Numbered from the stretch's first letter, positions 38,914 through 47,731 are shown. The stretch: 64,000 nt of DNA from Piscinibacter sp. XHJ-5 (GCF_029855045.1 NZ_CP123228.1:5642001-5706000), one strand, 5' to 3'. A program made the numbers and translations. The notes: a model not told the origin generated them from the letters alone.

Positions 38914-41172
38914 TCAGGTGCCGATGCGCCCGCCGTCGTTCTTGGTGATGGCGATGGTGGCCGAGCGCGGGCGCGCCGTCGCGCCGCCGGCGCCGTAGCC
39001 GGCATTGCCGGGCCAATGGCTCGGATACAGCGCCGGCGTGGCGATGTCGGCGACATTGGCCAGGATCTCGCCCGGATGCTGGATGTTGGCGAACAGCGTC
39101 TTGCCGTCAGGCGTCTCGGTGCAGCCGGTGAGCTCGCAGTCGACGGGGCCCACCAGGAAGCGCTTCAGCGTGTCGGCCGTCGGTTTCCTGCCCACGTAGG
39201 TGTCGACCGTCAGCGTGCTGCCGTCGCCCTTGGTGTACGTGAGCGTGGTCTTCGCGCCGTCGCCGACCTGGCCCGGCACGGCCGCCAGCATCATGCAGTT
39301 GGTGACGTCGGTGTAGGCGCCGTCGTCGGTCTGGATCCAGCACAGGCCGGTGTTGCGGCTGAACCAGAGCCCGTCGGGACTCGAGAAGTCCTGGTCCGCC
39401 GTCAGTGCCGACAGGTTCACCCTGGTGCCGTCGGCGTCGGACTGGGCACCGAACAGGTAGACGTCCCAGGTGAACGTGCTGGCCGCGGATTCGCCACCGG
39501 CTTCGTGCATGCGGATGATGTGGCCGTTGACATTGCCCGCCTGGGTGGCCGCGCCCTTCGGGTCCACGTACGTGCGCGGGTTGGCTGCATCGACCACCTG
39601 CTTGCCGCTGGCAGCATCCACCACCCGGTTGCTGTTGTTGGTCAGCGAGTAGTAGATCTCGCCGGTGAGGGGATGCACTGCACACCATTCGGGCCGGTCC
39701 ATCCTCGTCGCGCCGAGCGCATCGGCGGCCAGGCGGGCGTTGACCAGTACGTCGGCCTGGTCGGCGAACGTGTAGGTCGCGTAGGCGGAGATGACGGGGT
39801 TCGTGTAGGCCAGCTCCAGCCACTCACCGGTGCCGTCGGCATTGAACTTCGCGACGTACAGCTTGCCGTCGTCGAGGTACTTGTCGCCCGTGGCAATGCG
39901 ATCGGCGGGCGTCGCGTCGGCCGCGCTCCAGGCGGCGTTGGAGACGTACTTGTAGATGTACTCGCCGCGCGAGTCGTCGCCCATGTACACGGCCAGCGGC
40001 TTGCCGGCGACGACCTTGCCGTATGACGCGCTCTCGTGGGCGAAGCGGCCGAGCGCCGTGCGCTTCTTCACGGCGCGCGTCTTGTCGTATGGATCGATCT
40101 CGACGATGTAGCCGAAGCCGTTCATCTCGTGGCGGTAGTCGTCGGTGCCGTCGGCGCTCGCGCCCACCTTGCTGATGACCCACCGCGCGTACTTGTCGTC
40201 GGCGCCCGCGGTCTCCCAGCCGTGACGCGACGTGCTGCCCTGCGGGCGGCCGTAGCGGTTCAGCGAGACCACGGCTTTCGCGTCGATCGCGGCGTTGTCG
40301 GTGGCGCTGCGCGAGAAGTAGCCGGACCAGTTCTCCTCGCCGGTGAGGAAGCTGCCCCAGGGCGTGCAGCCGGTGCCGCAGTTGTTGAGCGTGCCGCGGG
40401 TGGCTGTTCCGTCGGTGGAGAACCTGGTCTTCAGCAGCGCGCTGCCGCGCGCCGGCCCGGACAGCTGGACCGGGGTGAGCGGGGTGATGCGCCGGTTGTA
40501 GCCCGAGGCCTGCACATAGCCCCAGGCGCCGGAGCTCCTGCGAACCTCCACGACGGACACGCCGTGCACGTCGACTTCCTTGTCGACCTCGCTCGCCGGC
40601 CGCGGCGCCAGCGTTCCGCCGTTGGCGTGCAGGTAATACGAGCGCAGATCGGGGCCCTTGTTGCTCGTCGCCTCGTGGTTAATCGCCAGCAGGCCGCGCT
40701 CGGAGCCCGAGGAGTCGACGGACAGGCCGTCGGCCGACAGCCCGAAGTACTCCATGCCGTCGTGGTGGTCGCCCGCACGATGGTCGAAGGCGTCATCGGT
40801 CCCGTCGTTCCGGTATGCGGCTGTCGCGGCATCGAGCGGATCGCCGAGCGCGTAGATCACGGTCGCGGTGTAGCCGGCCGGCACGCTGACCGCATCGGCC
40901 AGGCTCTTGGGCACGGCGGCGAAGGCCAGCGTCGTCAGCGGCGTCGGCGCCGCGGGCGCGGGGGGCGGCGCGTCGTCGTCGCTGCCGCCGCATCCAGCCA
41001 GGCTCCAGGCGCTCAGCACCGCGCCGGCCGCGCCCGCGAACCCGCCGCGCAGGAGCGACCGGCGGCTCAGGCGGGCATCGAGCACGTCGTGGAAGGTCTC
41101 GTTGCCGGAGGTGTTGTGGTCGACGTCGTCGGTGTCGATCACATGAACGGGAAGCTGATCTTTTGGATTCAC
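38914..41172 (-). CDS. PhoX-like alkaline phosphatase (DUF839), Tat-exported
   Basis: 752 aa of the PhoX/DUF839 family, calcium- and iron-dependent periplasmic phosphatases. A long charged N-terminus precedes a twin-arginine signal SRRSLLRGGFAGAAGA (about residues 36-51) and LAGC, which reads as a lipobox. The beta-propeller body has the family features WGSFLTGEENW, YSPHGWE-type WE segment and TDQDFSSPDGLWF-like loops. The start is taken as GTG at 41172, with GAGG about 8 nt upstream; a TTG 9 codons earlier is possible. It has its own strong terminator. Confidence 0.87.
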   Translation of the reverse strand: MNPKDQLPVHVIDTDDVDHNTSGNETFHDVLDARLSRRSLLRGGFAGAAGAVLSAWSLAGCGGSDDDAPPPAPAAPTPLTTLAFAAVPKSLADAVSVPAGYTATVIYALGDPLDAATAAYRNDGTDDAFDHRAGDHHDGMEYFGLSADGLSVDSSGSERGLLAINHEATSNKGPDLRSYYLHANGGTLAPRPASEVDKEVDVHGVSVVEVRRSSGAWGYVQASGYNRRITPLTPVQLSGPARGSALLKTRFSTDGTATRGTLNNCGTGCTPWGSFLTGEENWSGYFSRSATDNAAIDAKAVVSLNRYGRPQGSTSRHGWETAGADDKYARWVISKVGASADGTDDYRHEMNGFGYIVEIDPYDKTRAVKKRTALGRFAHESASYGKVVAGKPLAVYMGDDSRGEYIYKYVSNAAWSAADATPADRIATGDKYLDDGKLYVAKFNADGTGEWLELAYTNPVISAYATYTFADQADVLVNARLAADALGATRMDRPEWCAVHPLTGEIYYSLTNNSNRVVDAASGKQVVDAANPRTYVDPKGAATQAGNVNGHIIRMHEAGGESAASTFTWDVYLFGAQSDADGTRVNLSALTADQDFSSPDGLWFSRNTGLCWIQTDDGAYTDVTNCMMLAAVPGQVGDGAKTTLTYTKGDGSTLTVDTYVGRKPTADTLKRFLVGPVDCELTGCTETPDGKTLFANIQHPGEILANVADIATPALYPSHWPGNAGYGAGGATARPRSATIAITKNDGGRIGT

Positions 41173-41310
41173 TGGACTCGCCTCGGTGGTTGGACGCAAA
41201 ACCGCGGGAGGTTAGGCAGCGGCGGCGAAAGCAACGTGACGGACACGTGACACTCGCGTGACGGCGTCTGTCGCGACGACAATGCGGGCCACCCCAAGGA
41301 GACCATTCCC

Positions 41311-42006
41311 ATGGCGCAGATCCATTTCATCGGCGGCGAAAAAGGCGGAGTCGGCAAGTCGCTGATGGCGCGCGTGATCGCGCAATACCTGATCGACAAG
41401 AACCTTCCCTTTCTCGGCTTCGACACCGACCGCTCGCATGGCGCGCTGATGCGCTTCTATGCCGGGTACGCCTCGCCGGTGCTGGTCGACAAGTACGAAT
41501 CGCTGGACGCGATCATGGAAGCCGCGGTCGAGCAGCCCGAGCGGCGGATCCTGGTGGACCTGGCGGCACAGACCAACGATCCGCTGCTGCAGTGGATGGA
41601 CGATTCGGGCGTGCTGAACCTGGCCGACGAGATGGGCGTGCAGATCACCTACTGGCACGTGATGGACTCCGGCAAGGACTCGGTCGACCTGCTGAGGAAG
41701 CTGCTCGACCGCTTCGGCAAGGAACTGCGCTACGTCGTCGTGCGCAACCAGGTGCGCGGCAACAACTTCAGCGTGCTCGAGCAGTCGGGCGAGCAGGCCC
41801 GCGCCATCGACCTCGGGGCCAGGCTGATCTCCGTGCGACACCTGCACGACGGCGTCATCAACAAGATCGACGCGACCAACAGCAGTTTCTGGGCGGCTCG
41901 CCACGGCGCCGAGGTCGATGGCACGGCGCTCGGCCTGATGGACCGGCAGCGCGTGAAGATGTGGCTGCGCGACGTGTACCGCGAAATCGACGCGGTGGGC
42001 GTCTGA
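41311..42006 (+). CDS. ParA-like deviant Walker A ATPase
   Basis: 231 aa. The deviant Walker A GEKGGVGKS is at residues 9-17 and FDTDRSHGALMRFY follows, the layout of ParA/MinD/MobD ATPases. No ParB, relaxase or origin gene is near, so it is not shown to act in partition or mobilisation. SD AAGGAG precedes the ATG. It begins a plus-strand run with the tiny lipoprotein and the second MoxR pair. Divergent from phoX. Confidence 0.85.
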   Translation: MAQIHFIGGEKGGVGKSLMARVIAQYLIDKNLPFLGFDTDRSHGALMRFYAGYASPVLVDKYESLDAIMEAAVEQPERRILVDLAAQTNDPLLQWMDDSGVLNLADEMGVQITYWHVMDSGKDSVDLLRKLLDRFGKELRYVVVRNQVRGNNFSVLEQSGEQARAIDLGARLISVRHLHDGVINKIDATNSSFWAARHGAEVDGTALGLMDRQRVKMWLRDVYREIDAVGV

Positions 42007-42092
42007 GCGACGGGCTCGGCCGCGGCCGGCGGGCTTGCAGCCGGCTTGGGTACCATTGGCCCGGCTTCCCCGCTTCTCCACCGGGCTCCACC

Positions 42093-42302
42093 ATGCGTCC
42101 AGATGTCCGCCATCCCTTGCTGCGCCTGATCGCCATGCTTGCCTGTGCCCTTACGCTTTCGGGCTGCGCGGTCGCGACGGTGGCCGGTGCGGCTGCGGGC
42201 GCCGCCATCACGGTCACCGGCGCCGTGGTGAGCACGGGCATCAAGGTCACCGGCAAGGTGGTCGAGAAGACCATCGACGTCGTCACGCCAGACTCCGATT
42301 GA
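42093..42302 (+). CDS. Tiny lipoprotein
   Basis: 69 aa with a signal sequence ending in the lipobox LSGC (Cys25), so a substrate for LspA. The mature 44 residues are a valine-, glycine- and alanine-rich run (VTGAVVSTGIKVTGKVVEKT) resembling small lipoproteins with repeated VxG units. Role unknown. It sits 86 nt after the ParA-like gene and 38 nt before moxR. Confidence 0.75.
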   Translation: MRPDVRHPLLRLIAMLACALTLSGCAVATVAGAAAGAAITVTGAVVSTGIKVTGKVVEKTIDVVTPDSD

Positions 42303-42340
42303 GCTTCGCCGGCCACGCATGAGGGAAGCGCTCCACACGC

Positions 42341-43333
42341 ATGCAAATCAACCCCGCCGACCTGAACCGCGCCGCCGAAGTGCTGGCGGCACTGCGCAAC
42401 GAGATCGGCAAGGCGGTCGTCGGGCAGCGTGAGGTGGTGGAGCAGGCGCTGATCGCGCTGCTCGCGTCGGGGCACGTGCTGATCGAGGGCCTGCCGGGAC
42501 TGGGCAAGACGCTGCTCGCGCGCGCGCTGGCCAAGGCCCTGTCGCTGCACCATGCACGCATCCAGTTCACGCCGGACCTCATGCCGTCGGACATCACCGG
42601 ACACGCGGTGCTCGACACGTCGCCCGGGGAAGGGGCTTCCCTGGGCAGCCTGCGCGTGCTGCGTGGACCGGTGTTCACCAACATCCTGCTGGCCGACGAG
42701 ATCAACCGCGCGCCGGCGCGCACGCAGAGCGCCCTGCTCGAGGCGATGCAGGAATACCAGGTGACGCTCGACGGGCAGACCTTGCCGCTGGCCAGGCCGT
42801 TCATGGTCCTCGCCACGCAGAATCCGCTCGACAGCGAGGGCACCTATCCGCTGCCGGAGGCGCAGCTCGACCGCTTCCTGTTCAAGATCGAGATCAGCTA
42901 CCCGCCGCTGGCCGACGAAGCGGCCATCGTCGTGCGCACCACCACCGGCCAGAGCGGCGACCAGCTGCCGCTCGCCGGCGTGACCCCGCGGCTGGACGAA
43001 CGCAACGTGCAGGCGCTGCAGCGCATGGCGGCCCATGTGCGCGTCGATGCCAAGGTGGTCGACTATGCGGTCCACGTCACACGCGCCACCCGCGGCTGGC
43101 CGGGGCTGTCCATCGGGGCCGGCCCCCGAGCGGCGATCGGGCTGGTGCGCGCCGCGCGCGGTGCAGCACTGCTGGTGGCGCGCGACTTCGCCACGCCGGA
43201 CGACGTCAAGCATTGCGCGCTGCCGGTCCTGCGACACCGCGTGCGGCTCGCCCCCGATGCGCAGCTCGACGGCCGCACGACCGACGAGCTGCTCGGCGCT
43301 CTGCTCGACAGCGTCGAGGCGCCGCGGGACTGA
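42341..43333 (+). CDS. MoxR-family AAA+ ATPase (second copy)
   Basis: 330 aa. Walker A GLPGLGKT, Walker B ILLADEINRAPART, sensor LATQNPLD. Clearly a different paralogue from the one at 23629. It lies 9 nt before a membrane-type DUF58 gene. Likely chaperone for that partner. No VWA gene follows this pair. Confidence 0.95.
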   Translation: MQINPADLNRAAEVLAALRNEIGKAVVGQREVVEQALIALLASGHVLIEGLPGLGKTLLARALAKALSLHHARIQFTPDLMPSDITGHAVLDTSPGEGASLGSLRVLRGPVFTNILLADEINRAPARTQSALLEAMQEYQVTLDGQTLPLARPFMVLATQNPLDSEGTYPLPEAQLDRFLFKIEISYPPLADEAAIVVRTTTGQSGDQLPLAGVTPRLDERNVQALQRMAAHVRVDAKVVDYAVHVTRATRGWPGLSIGAGPRAAIGLVRAARGAALLVARDFATPDDVKHCALPVLRHRVRLAPDAQLDGRTTDELLGALLDSVEAPRD

Positions 43334-43342
43334 AGGATCACC

Positions 43343-44530
43343 GTGCGCCTGCCGCTGGTCCCGACCCGCGCGTCGATCTGGATCGCGCTGGGCATGGCCG
43401 CCGCGGCCATCGTTGCGCTGGTGGCGCAGATGGCCGCGGACACGGTCGAGCGCTTCGCCCTGGGCGCGCTGATCGCCGGCACCGCGTGGGTCATCGTGGA
43501 CATCGCGCGCAGCGCGCTGGCGTGGCATCGCTCGCCGCTGCAGTGGCAGCGGCGCCTGCCGGCCGCGCTGGCTGTCGGCGTGCCACGCACGCTGGCGTGC
43601 TCGCTGGTCAACGACAGTGCCAACGACTGGTGGGTGGAGCTGTCCGATCACGCGGGCGACGACGTCGACATCGAGGGCCTCCCGCTGGACGTGTACGTGC
43701 CGGCGCATTCGCGCATCGAGGTGCATTACGGCATCGTGCCGCGCCGGCGCGGCACCATCCGGTTCACGCCGGCCCGGCTGCGCGTGCGAACGCTGCACGG
43801 CAGCTTCGACTGGATGCGCGCGGCGGGCGCCGCCGAGGCGCTGCATGTCTATCCCGACTTCGCCGCGGTGACCCGCTACGCGCATCTGGCCGCCGAGCGC
43901 CGGCTGGGCGACATCGGCATCCGCCAGGCGGTGCGACGCGGCGCGGGGACGGAGCACGGTCCGCTCGTTCCCTATGCCGGCGGCGAAGGCATCCGGCATG
44001 TCGACTGGAAGGCGACGCTCAAGCGGCATCGTCCCGTCGTGCGCCGGTTCCAGGACGCGAGCGATGAACGCGTGCTGTTCCTGCTCGACTGCGGCCGCCG
44101 CATGGCGTCCGGCAGCCACTTCGATGCGGCGCTGAACGCGCTGATGCTGCTGGCCCATGTCGCGTTGAACGAAGGCGACGCGGTGGGCGGGATGACCTTC
44201 GGCACCGAAGCTGCCCTGGCGCGCCGCTTCGCGCCGCGCAAAGGCGCGGCGACTTTCCCCGCCCTGATGGCCCTGCTGCGCGACGTGCAGCCGCAGGCAA
44301 CGCCATCCGACTGCCGCGCCGCCGCGCAGGAGCTGATGCAACGGGAACCGAAGCGGGCCCTGGTCGTGCTGTTGACGAAGGCTCCCGCCGAGGACGCAGG
44401 CGACCTGGAGCGCGCGCTGATGCTGCTGCGCTCGCGCCATCGGGTGATGCTCGTCGACGCGCCGCCGCAGCAGCTCGCGCAGGCGCTGGTCAGCCGCTAT
44501 CGCGCGATCAAGGCCGCCGGCCCGGTGTGA
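43343..44530 (+). CDS. DUF58 protein with N-terminal membrane helices
   Basis: 395 aa, longer than the DUF58 at 24620 because it carries two N-terminal membrane helices (about 10-28 and 34-52). DUF58 signature VPYAGGEGIRHVDWKATLKR near residue 210. The VWA-like segment is DCGRRMASG rather than DxSxS, so a MIDAS metal site is unlikely. It ends 3 nt from the opposing uvrD stop. Confidence 0.9.
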   Translation: MRLPLVPTRASIWIALGMAAAAIVALVAQMAADTVERFALGALIAGTAWVIVDIARSALAWHRSPLQWQRRLPAALAVGVPRTLACSLVNDSANDWWVELSDHAGDDVDIEGLPLDVYVPAHSRIEVHYGIVPRRRGTIRFTPARLRVRTLHGSFDWMRAAGAAEALHVYPDFAAVTRYAHLAAERRLGDIGIRQAVRRGAGTEHGPLVPYAGGEGIRHVDWKATLKRHRPVVRRFQDASDERVLFLLDCGRRMASGSHFDAALNALMLLAHVALNEGDAVGGMTFGTEAALARRFAPRKGAATFPALMALLRDVQPQATPSDCRAAAQELMQREPKRALVVLLTKAPAEDAGDLERALMLLRSRHRVMLVDAPPQQLAQALVSRYRAIKAAGPV

Positions 44531-44545
44531 CGGTCACTCCACCGG
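44522..44545. other. Hairpin over two convergent stop codons
   Basis: CCGGTG (44522-44527) pairs with CACCGG (44540-44545), and the loop contains a TGACGGTCA near-palindrome. The stops of DUF58 and uvrD lie inside. No T-tract on either strand. Confidence 0.25.
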
Positions 44546-46867
44546 CGTCAGCTTGGCCACGCTGAGCGCCAGCCACTTCATGCCGTGGCGCCCGAAGTTC
44601 ACCTGCGCGCGCGCGTCGTCGCCCTGCCCTTCTATCGTGAGGATGACGCCCTCGCCGAACTTGGTGTGGAACACGTTCTGTCCCGAGCGCAGGCCATGGC
44701 TGGGCGCCTTGGGTGCGAAGGGCGCGGTGCGCGCCTCGACCCGGCCCGCGCCGACGACGGAGCCCAGCCCCGATCCGCGCGACCACGCCTGCTGGTACTC
44801 GCGCGCATAGCCCGAGCCGAAGCCCTGGTTGCGCGGGGTGATCCACTTCAGCGCGCTCTCCGGCAGCTCGTCGAAGAACCGGCTCTTGATGTTGTAGCGG
44901 GTCTGGCCGTGCAGCATGCGCGTCTGGCTGAAGCTGAGGTACAGGCGCTTGCGCGCGCGCGTGATGGCCACGTACATCAGGCGGCGCTCTTCTTCGAGGC
45001 CGTCGATGTCGGCGATGCTGTTCTCGTGGGGAAACAGGCCTTCCTCCAGGCCGGTGATGAAGACGGCGTCGAACTCGAGGCCCTTGGCCGAGTGCACGGT
45101 CATGAGCTGGATCGCGTCCTGCCCGGCCTGGGCCTGGTTGTCACCGGCCTCGAGCGAGGCGTGCGTGAGGAAAGCGGCCAGCGGCGACATGATCTCGCCC
45201 GTCTGCGCATCGGGCACCTGCTCGGCTGCGGCCGCCACCGCGCCGGCGCCCGCGGCGAAGGTGCCGGCCTGCTCGTCGATGGGCAGCGCAACCGCATCCT
45301 TGCCGAAGCCTTCCTGCGTGACGAAGGCCTCCGCCGCGTTGACCAGTTCGTCGAGGTTTTCCAGCCGCTCCTTGCCTTCCCGGTCGGTCTTGTAGAAATC
45401 GACGAGGCCCGATGCGTGCAGCATGTGCTCGATGATCTGCCGCAGCGTGAGGCCTTGCGTGGCGCTGCGCATGCCGTCGATCAGCGCCACGAAGGCGGCG
45501 AGGTTGGCGCCACCCTTGCCCGTGACGGCGCCCGTGCTTTGCGCGAGGCTGCGCCCGGACACGCGTGCCGCGTCCTGCAGCTGCTCGAGCGTGCGCGCGC
45601 CGATGCCGCGCGCCGGGAAGTTGACGACGCGCAGAAAGCTGGTGTCGTCGTTGGGGTTCTCGATCAGCCGCAGGTAGGACAGCGCATGCTTGACCTCGGC
45701 GCGCTCGAAGAAGCGCAGGCCGCCGTAGACCTTGTAGGGAATGCCGGCGTTGAACAGCGCGCTCTCGACCACGCGGCTCTGCGCATTGCTGCGGTACAGA
45801 AAGGCGATGTCGCTGCGCGCCATGCCTTCGCGGTGCAGCTGCTGCGACTCCTCGACAAGCCACTGGGCCTCGCCGAAGTCGCTGGTCGATTCGATCACGC
45901 GCACCGGCTCGCCGGGACCGGCCTCGGTGCGCAGGTTCTTGCCCAGGCGCCGCTGGTTGCGGGAGATGAGCTCGTTGGCCGCATCGAGGATGTTGCCGAA
46001 GGAGCGGTAGTTGCGCTCGAGCTTGATGACCGCGGGCACGCGGAACTCGCGCTCGAACTGGGCCATGTTGCCGACCTGTGCCCCGCGGAACGCATAGATG
46101 CTCTGGTCGTCGTCGCCGACCGCGAACACGCTGGTCTGCGGCCCGGCGAACATCTTCAGCCACGCGTACTGCAGGCGGTTGGTGTCCTGGAACTCGTCGA
46201 CCAGGAGGTGGCGGAAGCGCCGCTGGTAGTGCTCGCGCAGCGGATCGTTGTCGCGCATCAGCTCGTAGGTGCGCAGCAGCAGCTCGGCGAAGTCGACCAC
46301 GCCCTCGCGCTGGCACTGCTCCTCGTACGCTTCATACACGCGCACCATGGTGCGCGTCTGCTCGTCGCGGATCTCGACATCCTTGGGGCGCAGGCCGTCC
46401 TCCTTGGCACCGGCGATGAACCAGGTGACCTGCTTGGGCACGAAGCGCTCCTCGTCGAGGTTCATCGCCTTGATGACCCGCTTGACCGCCGACAGCTGGT
46501 CGGCCGAATCGAGGATCTGGAACCCCTGCGGCAGCGCCGCCAGCTTCCAGTGCGCGCGCAGGAAGCGGTTGCACAGTCCATGGAAGGTGCCTACCCACAT
46601 GCCGCGCACCGGCACGGGCAGCATCGCGCCCAGGCGCGTCAGCATTTCCTTCGCTGCCTTGTTGGTGAAGGTGACGGCCATCACGCCGCCGGGAGAGACC
46701 TGGCCCGTCTGGATCAGCCAGGCGATGCGCGTCGTCAGCACGCGCGTCTTGCCCGACCCCGCGCCGGCGAGGATCAGCGCCGGCTGCGCGGGCAGCGTCA
46801 CCGCGGCCAGCTGCTCGGGATTCAGGTTCGCCAGCAGGCCGGGCGCTTGGTCAGAATGCGGACTCAT
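44534..46867 (-). CDS. uvrD: UvrD/Rep-type DNA helicase
   Basis: 777 aa SF1 helicase. Walker A AGAGSGKT at 34-41, motif Ia VTFTNKAAKEM, II LLVDEFQDTN, III GDDDQSIYAFRGA, IV LERNYRS, V VMTVHSAKGLEFD, VI YVAITRARKRL, and the C-terminal tail ending in a Tudor-like domain (GVILTIEGQGDDARAQVNF). It unwinds DNA in excision and mismatch repair. A TAGAAT box lies 6 nt before its ATG. Confidence 0.96.
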   Translation of the reverse strand: MSPHSDQAPGLLANLNPEQLAAVTLPAQPALILAGAGSGKTRVLTTRIAWLIQTGQVSPGGVMAVTFTNKAAKEMLTRLGAMLPVPVRGMWVGTFHGLCNRFLRAHWKLAALPQGFQILDSADQLSAVKRVIKAMNLDEERFVPKQVTWFIAGAKEDGLRPKDVEIRDEQTRTMVRVYEAYEEQCQREGVVDFAELLLRTYELMRDNDPLREHYQRRFRHLLVDEFQDTNRLQYAWLKMFAGPQTSVFAVGDDDQSIYAFRGAQVGNMAQFEREFRVPAVIKLERNYRSFGNILDAANELISRNQRRLGKNLRTEAGPGEPVRVIESTSDFGEAQWLVEESQQLHREGMARSDIAFLYRSNAQSRVVESALFNAGIPYKVYGGLRFFERAEVKHALSYLRLIENPNDDTSFLRVVNFPARGIGARTLEQLQDAARVSGRSLAQSTGAVTGKGGANLAAFVALIDGMRSATQGLTLRQIIEHMLHASGLVDFYKTDREGKERLENLDELVNAAEAFVTQEGFGKDAVALPIDEQAGTFAAGAGAVAAAAEQVPDAQTGEIMSPLAAFLTHASLEAGDNQAQAGQDAIQLMTVHSAKGLEFDAVFITGLEEGLFPHENSIADIDGLEEERRLMYVAITRARKRLYLSFSQTRMLHGQTRYNIKSRFFDELPESALKWITPRNQGFGSGYAREYQQAWSRGSGLGSVVGAGRVEARTAPFAPKAPSHGLRSGQNVFHTKFGEGVILTIEGQGDDARAQVNFGRHGMKWLALSVAKLTPVE

Positions 46868-46873
46868 GGGCCG

Positions 46874-46879
46874 ATTCTA
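46874..46879 (-). promoter_or_regulatory. Candidate -10 box (TAGAAT) for uvrD
   Basis: Minus-strand TAGAAT, then CGGCCC, then ATG. Best of the recurring boxes, with the same CTAGAATCGGCC core as the gamma-glutamyltransferase gene. It overlaps the ribosome binding site of the divergent gene at 46891 (AGGAGG, 46880-46885). Confidence 0.5.
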
Positions 46880-46890
46880 GGAGGCGGGTC

Positions 46891-47556
46891 TTGAGGTCAC
46901 CCTTCGTTCATCGCGTGCTTGGCGCAGCGCTCGCGGCCCTCGGCGGCCATCTCGCAGCGGCCGCTTCGCCGTCGTGCGATGCCCCCGCGCCGCAGGTGTT
47001 TCTCGAGCGCTTCGTGCCCGCCGACTGCGAAGCCTGCTGGCAGCGCGCCACGCCGCGCGACCGGGGCGCGCGCCAGCTCGTGCTGGACTGGATCGTGCCC
47101 GCCGGCGACGCTGCGCCGCTGGCCAGCGCGGCACTGCCTGAAGCGGCCCGGCGCGTGGGCACGGCGGCGCGCGAGACGCAATGGCGCAGCACATCGCTGC
47201 GCCGCGCGGGCGCCCCGCAGCTGCGCATCGCCGATGGTCCCGGCTGGAACGGCTACGTCGGATTGCGGCTGGTCGTCACCAGGCGCGACGCAGTGCCCCC
47301 CGACGCGGTCGCGTATGCGGCCTTGGTGGAGCGGGTGCCCGCGGGCAGCGAAGGCACGCCGGTCGACCGTCAGCTCGTGCGCGCGGTGATCGGACCGCTT
47401 GGCCTCGGCGAGCTGGCCGCTTCATCGACCCTCGAGCACATGAGCGCCGTGCGCCTGCCCGACATCGAGCGGCCCGACCGGCTGGGCAGCGTCGCGTGGA
47501 TAGAGACCGCGCAGGGCAAGGTCATCGCCGCGGCGCAATCGTGCGCCGCTCCGTAG
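46891..47556 (+). CDS. Exported protein with a CxxC motif, unknown function
   Basis: 221 aa. A TTG start at 46891 is supported by AGGAGG at 46880-46885. The N-terminus is a signal peptide ([21 protein letters not shown]), so it is periplasmic. [10 protein letters not shown] (C46, C49) resembles a thioredoxin-like CxxC, and a third Cys is at residue 29; the remainder does not look like a thioredoxin fold to me. Divergent from uvrD, whose promoter it overlaps. Function unknown. Confidence 0.65.
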   Translation: MRSPFVHRVLGAALAALGGHLAAAASPSCDAPAPQVFLERFVPADCEACWQRATPRDRGARQLVLDWIVPAGDAAPLASAALPEAARRVGTAARETQWRSTSLRRAGAPQLRIADGPGWNGYVGLRLVVTRRDAVPPDAVAYAALVERVPAGSEGTPVDRQLVRAVIGPLGLGELAASSTLEHMSAVRLPDIERPDRLGSVAWIETAQGKVIAAAQSCAAP

Positions 47557-47568
47557 TGCCGATCGGCG

Positions 47569-47574
47569 TAGAAT
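47569..47574 (+). promoter_or_regulatory. Candidate -10 box (TAGAAT) upstream of guaC
   Basis: TAGAAT 13 nt after the stop of the 46891 gene. A transcript starting about 7 nt downstream would begin with the hairpin at 47580. No clear -35. Confidence 0.3.
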
Positions 47575-47579
47575 TCGTC

Positions 47580-47610
47580 ACCGGGCCCAAATTTTGGCGA
47601 CCCGGTTTTT
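47580..47610 (+). terminator. Hairpin plus T-tract in the guaC leader
   Basis: ACCGGG (47580-47585) pairs with CCCGGT (47601-47606) over a 15-nt loop and is followed by TTTTT (47606-47610). It could terminate the upstream CxxC gene. Because a -10 box lies just before it, it may instead be at the very start of the guaC message and act as an attenuator. Confidence 0.5.
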
Positions 47611-47731
47611 GTTGGCCGCACCACCCCTGCTGGTGGCGTTCGCGGCCCGCGCCGGGGATCCAAGTCAAGCGCTCGCAGCCTTCGGCCAGGCACTGCGTCA
47701 ACGCCTGGCTTTCACAGGAGCGAAGCTCAGC

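Noticed and set aside
41311..42006. Evidence of a mobile element from the MobD/ParA-like gene
   Set aside because: No relaxase, transfer, integrase, repeat or composition change around it; the orphan ATPase alone does not show mobility.
44585..46894. 769-codon open frame antisense to uvrD
   Set aside because: No signature, leucine/arginine-rich; uvrD has all helicase motifs on the other strand.
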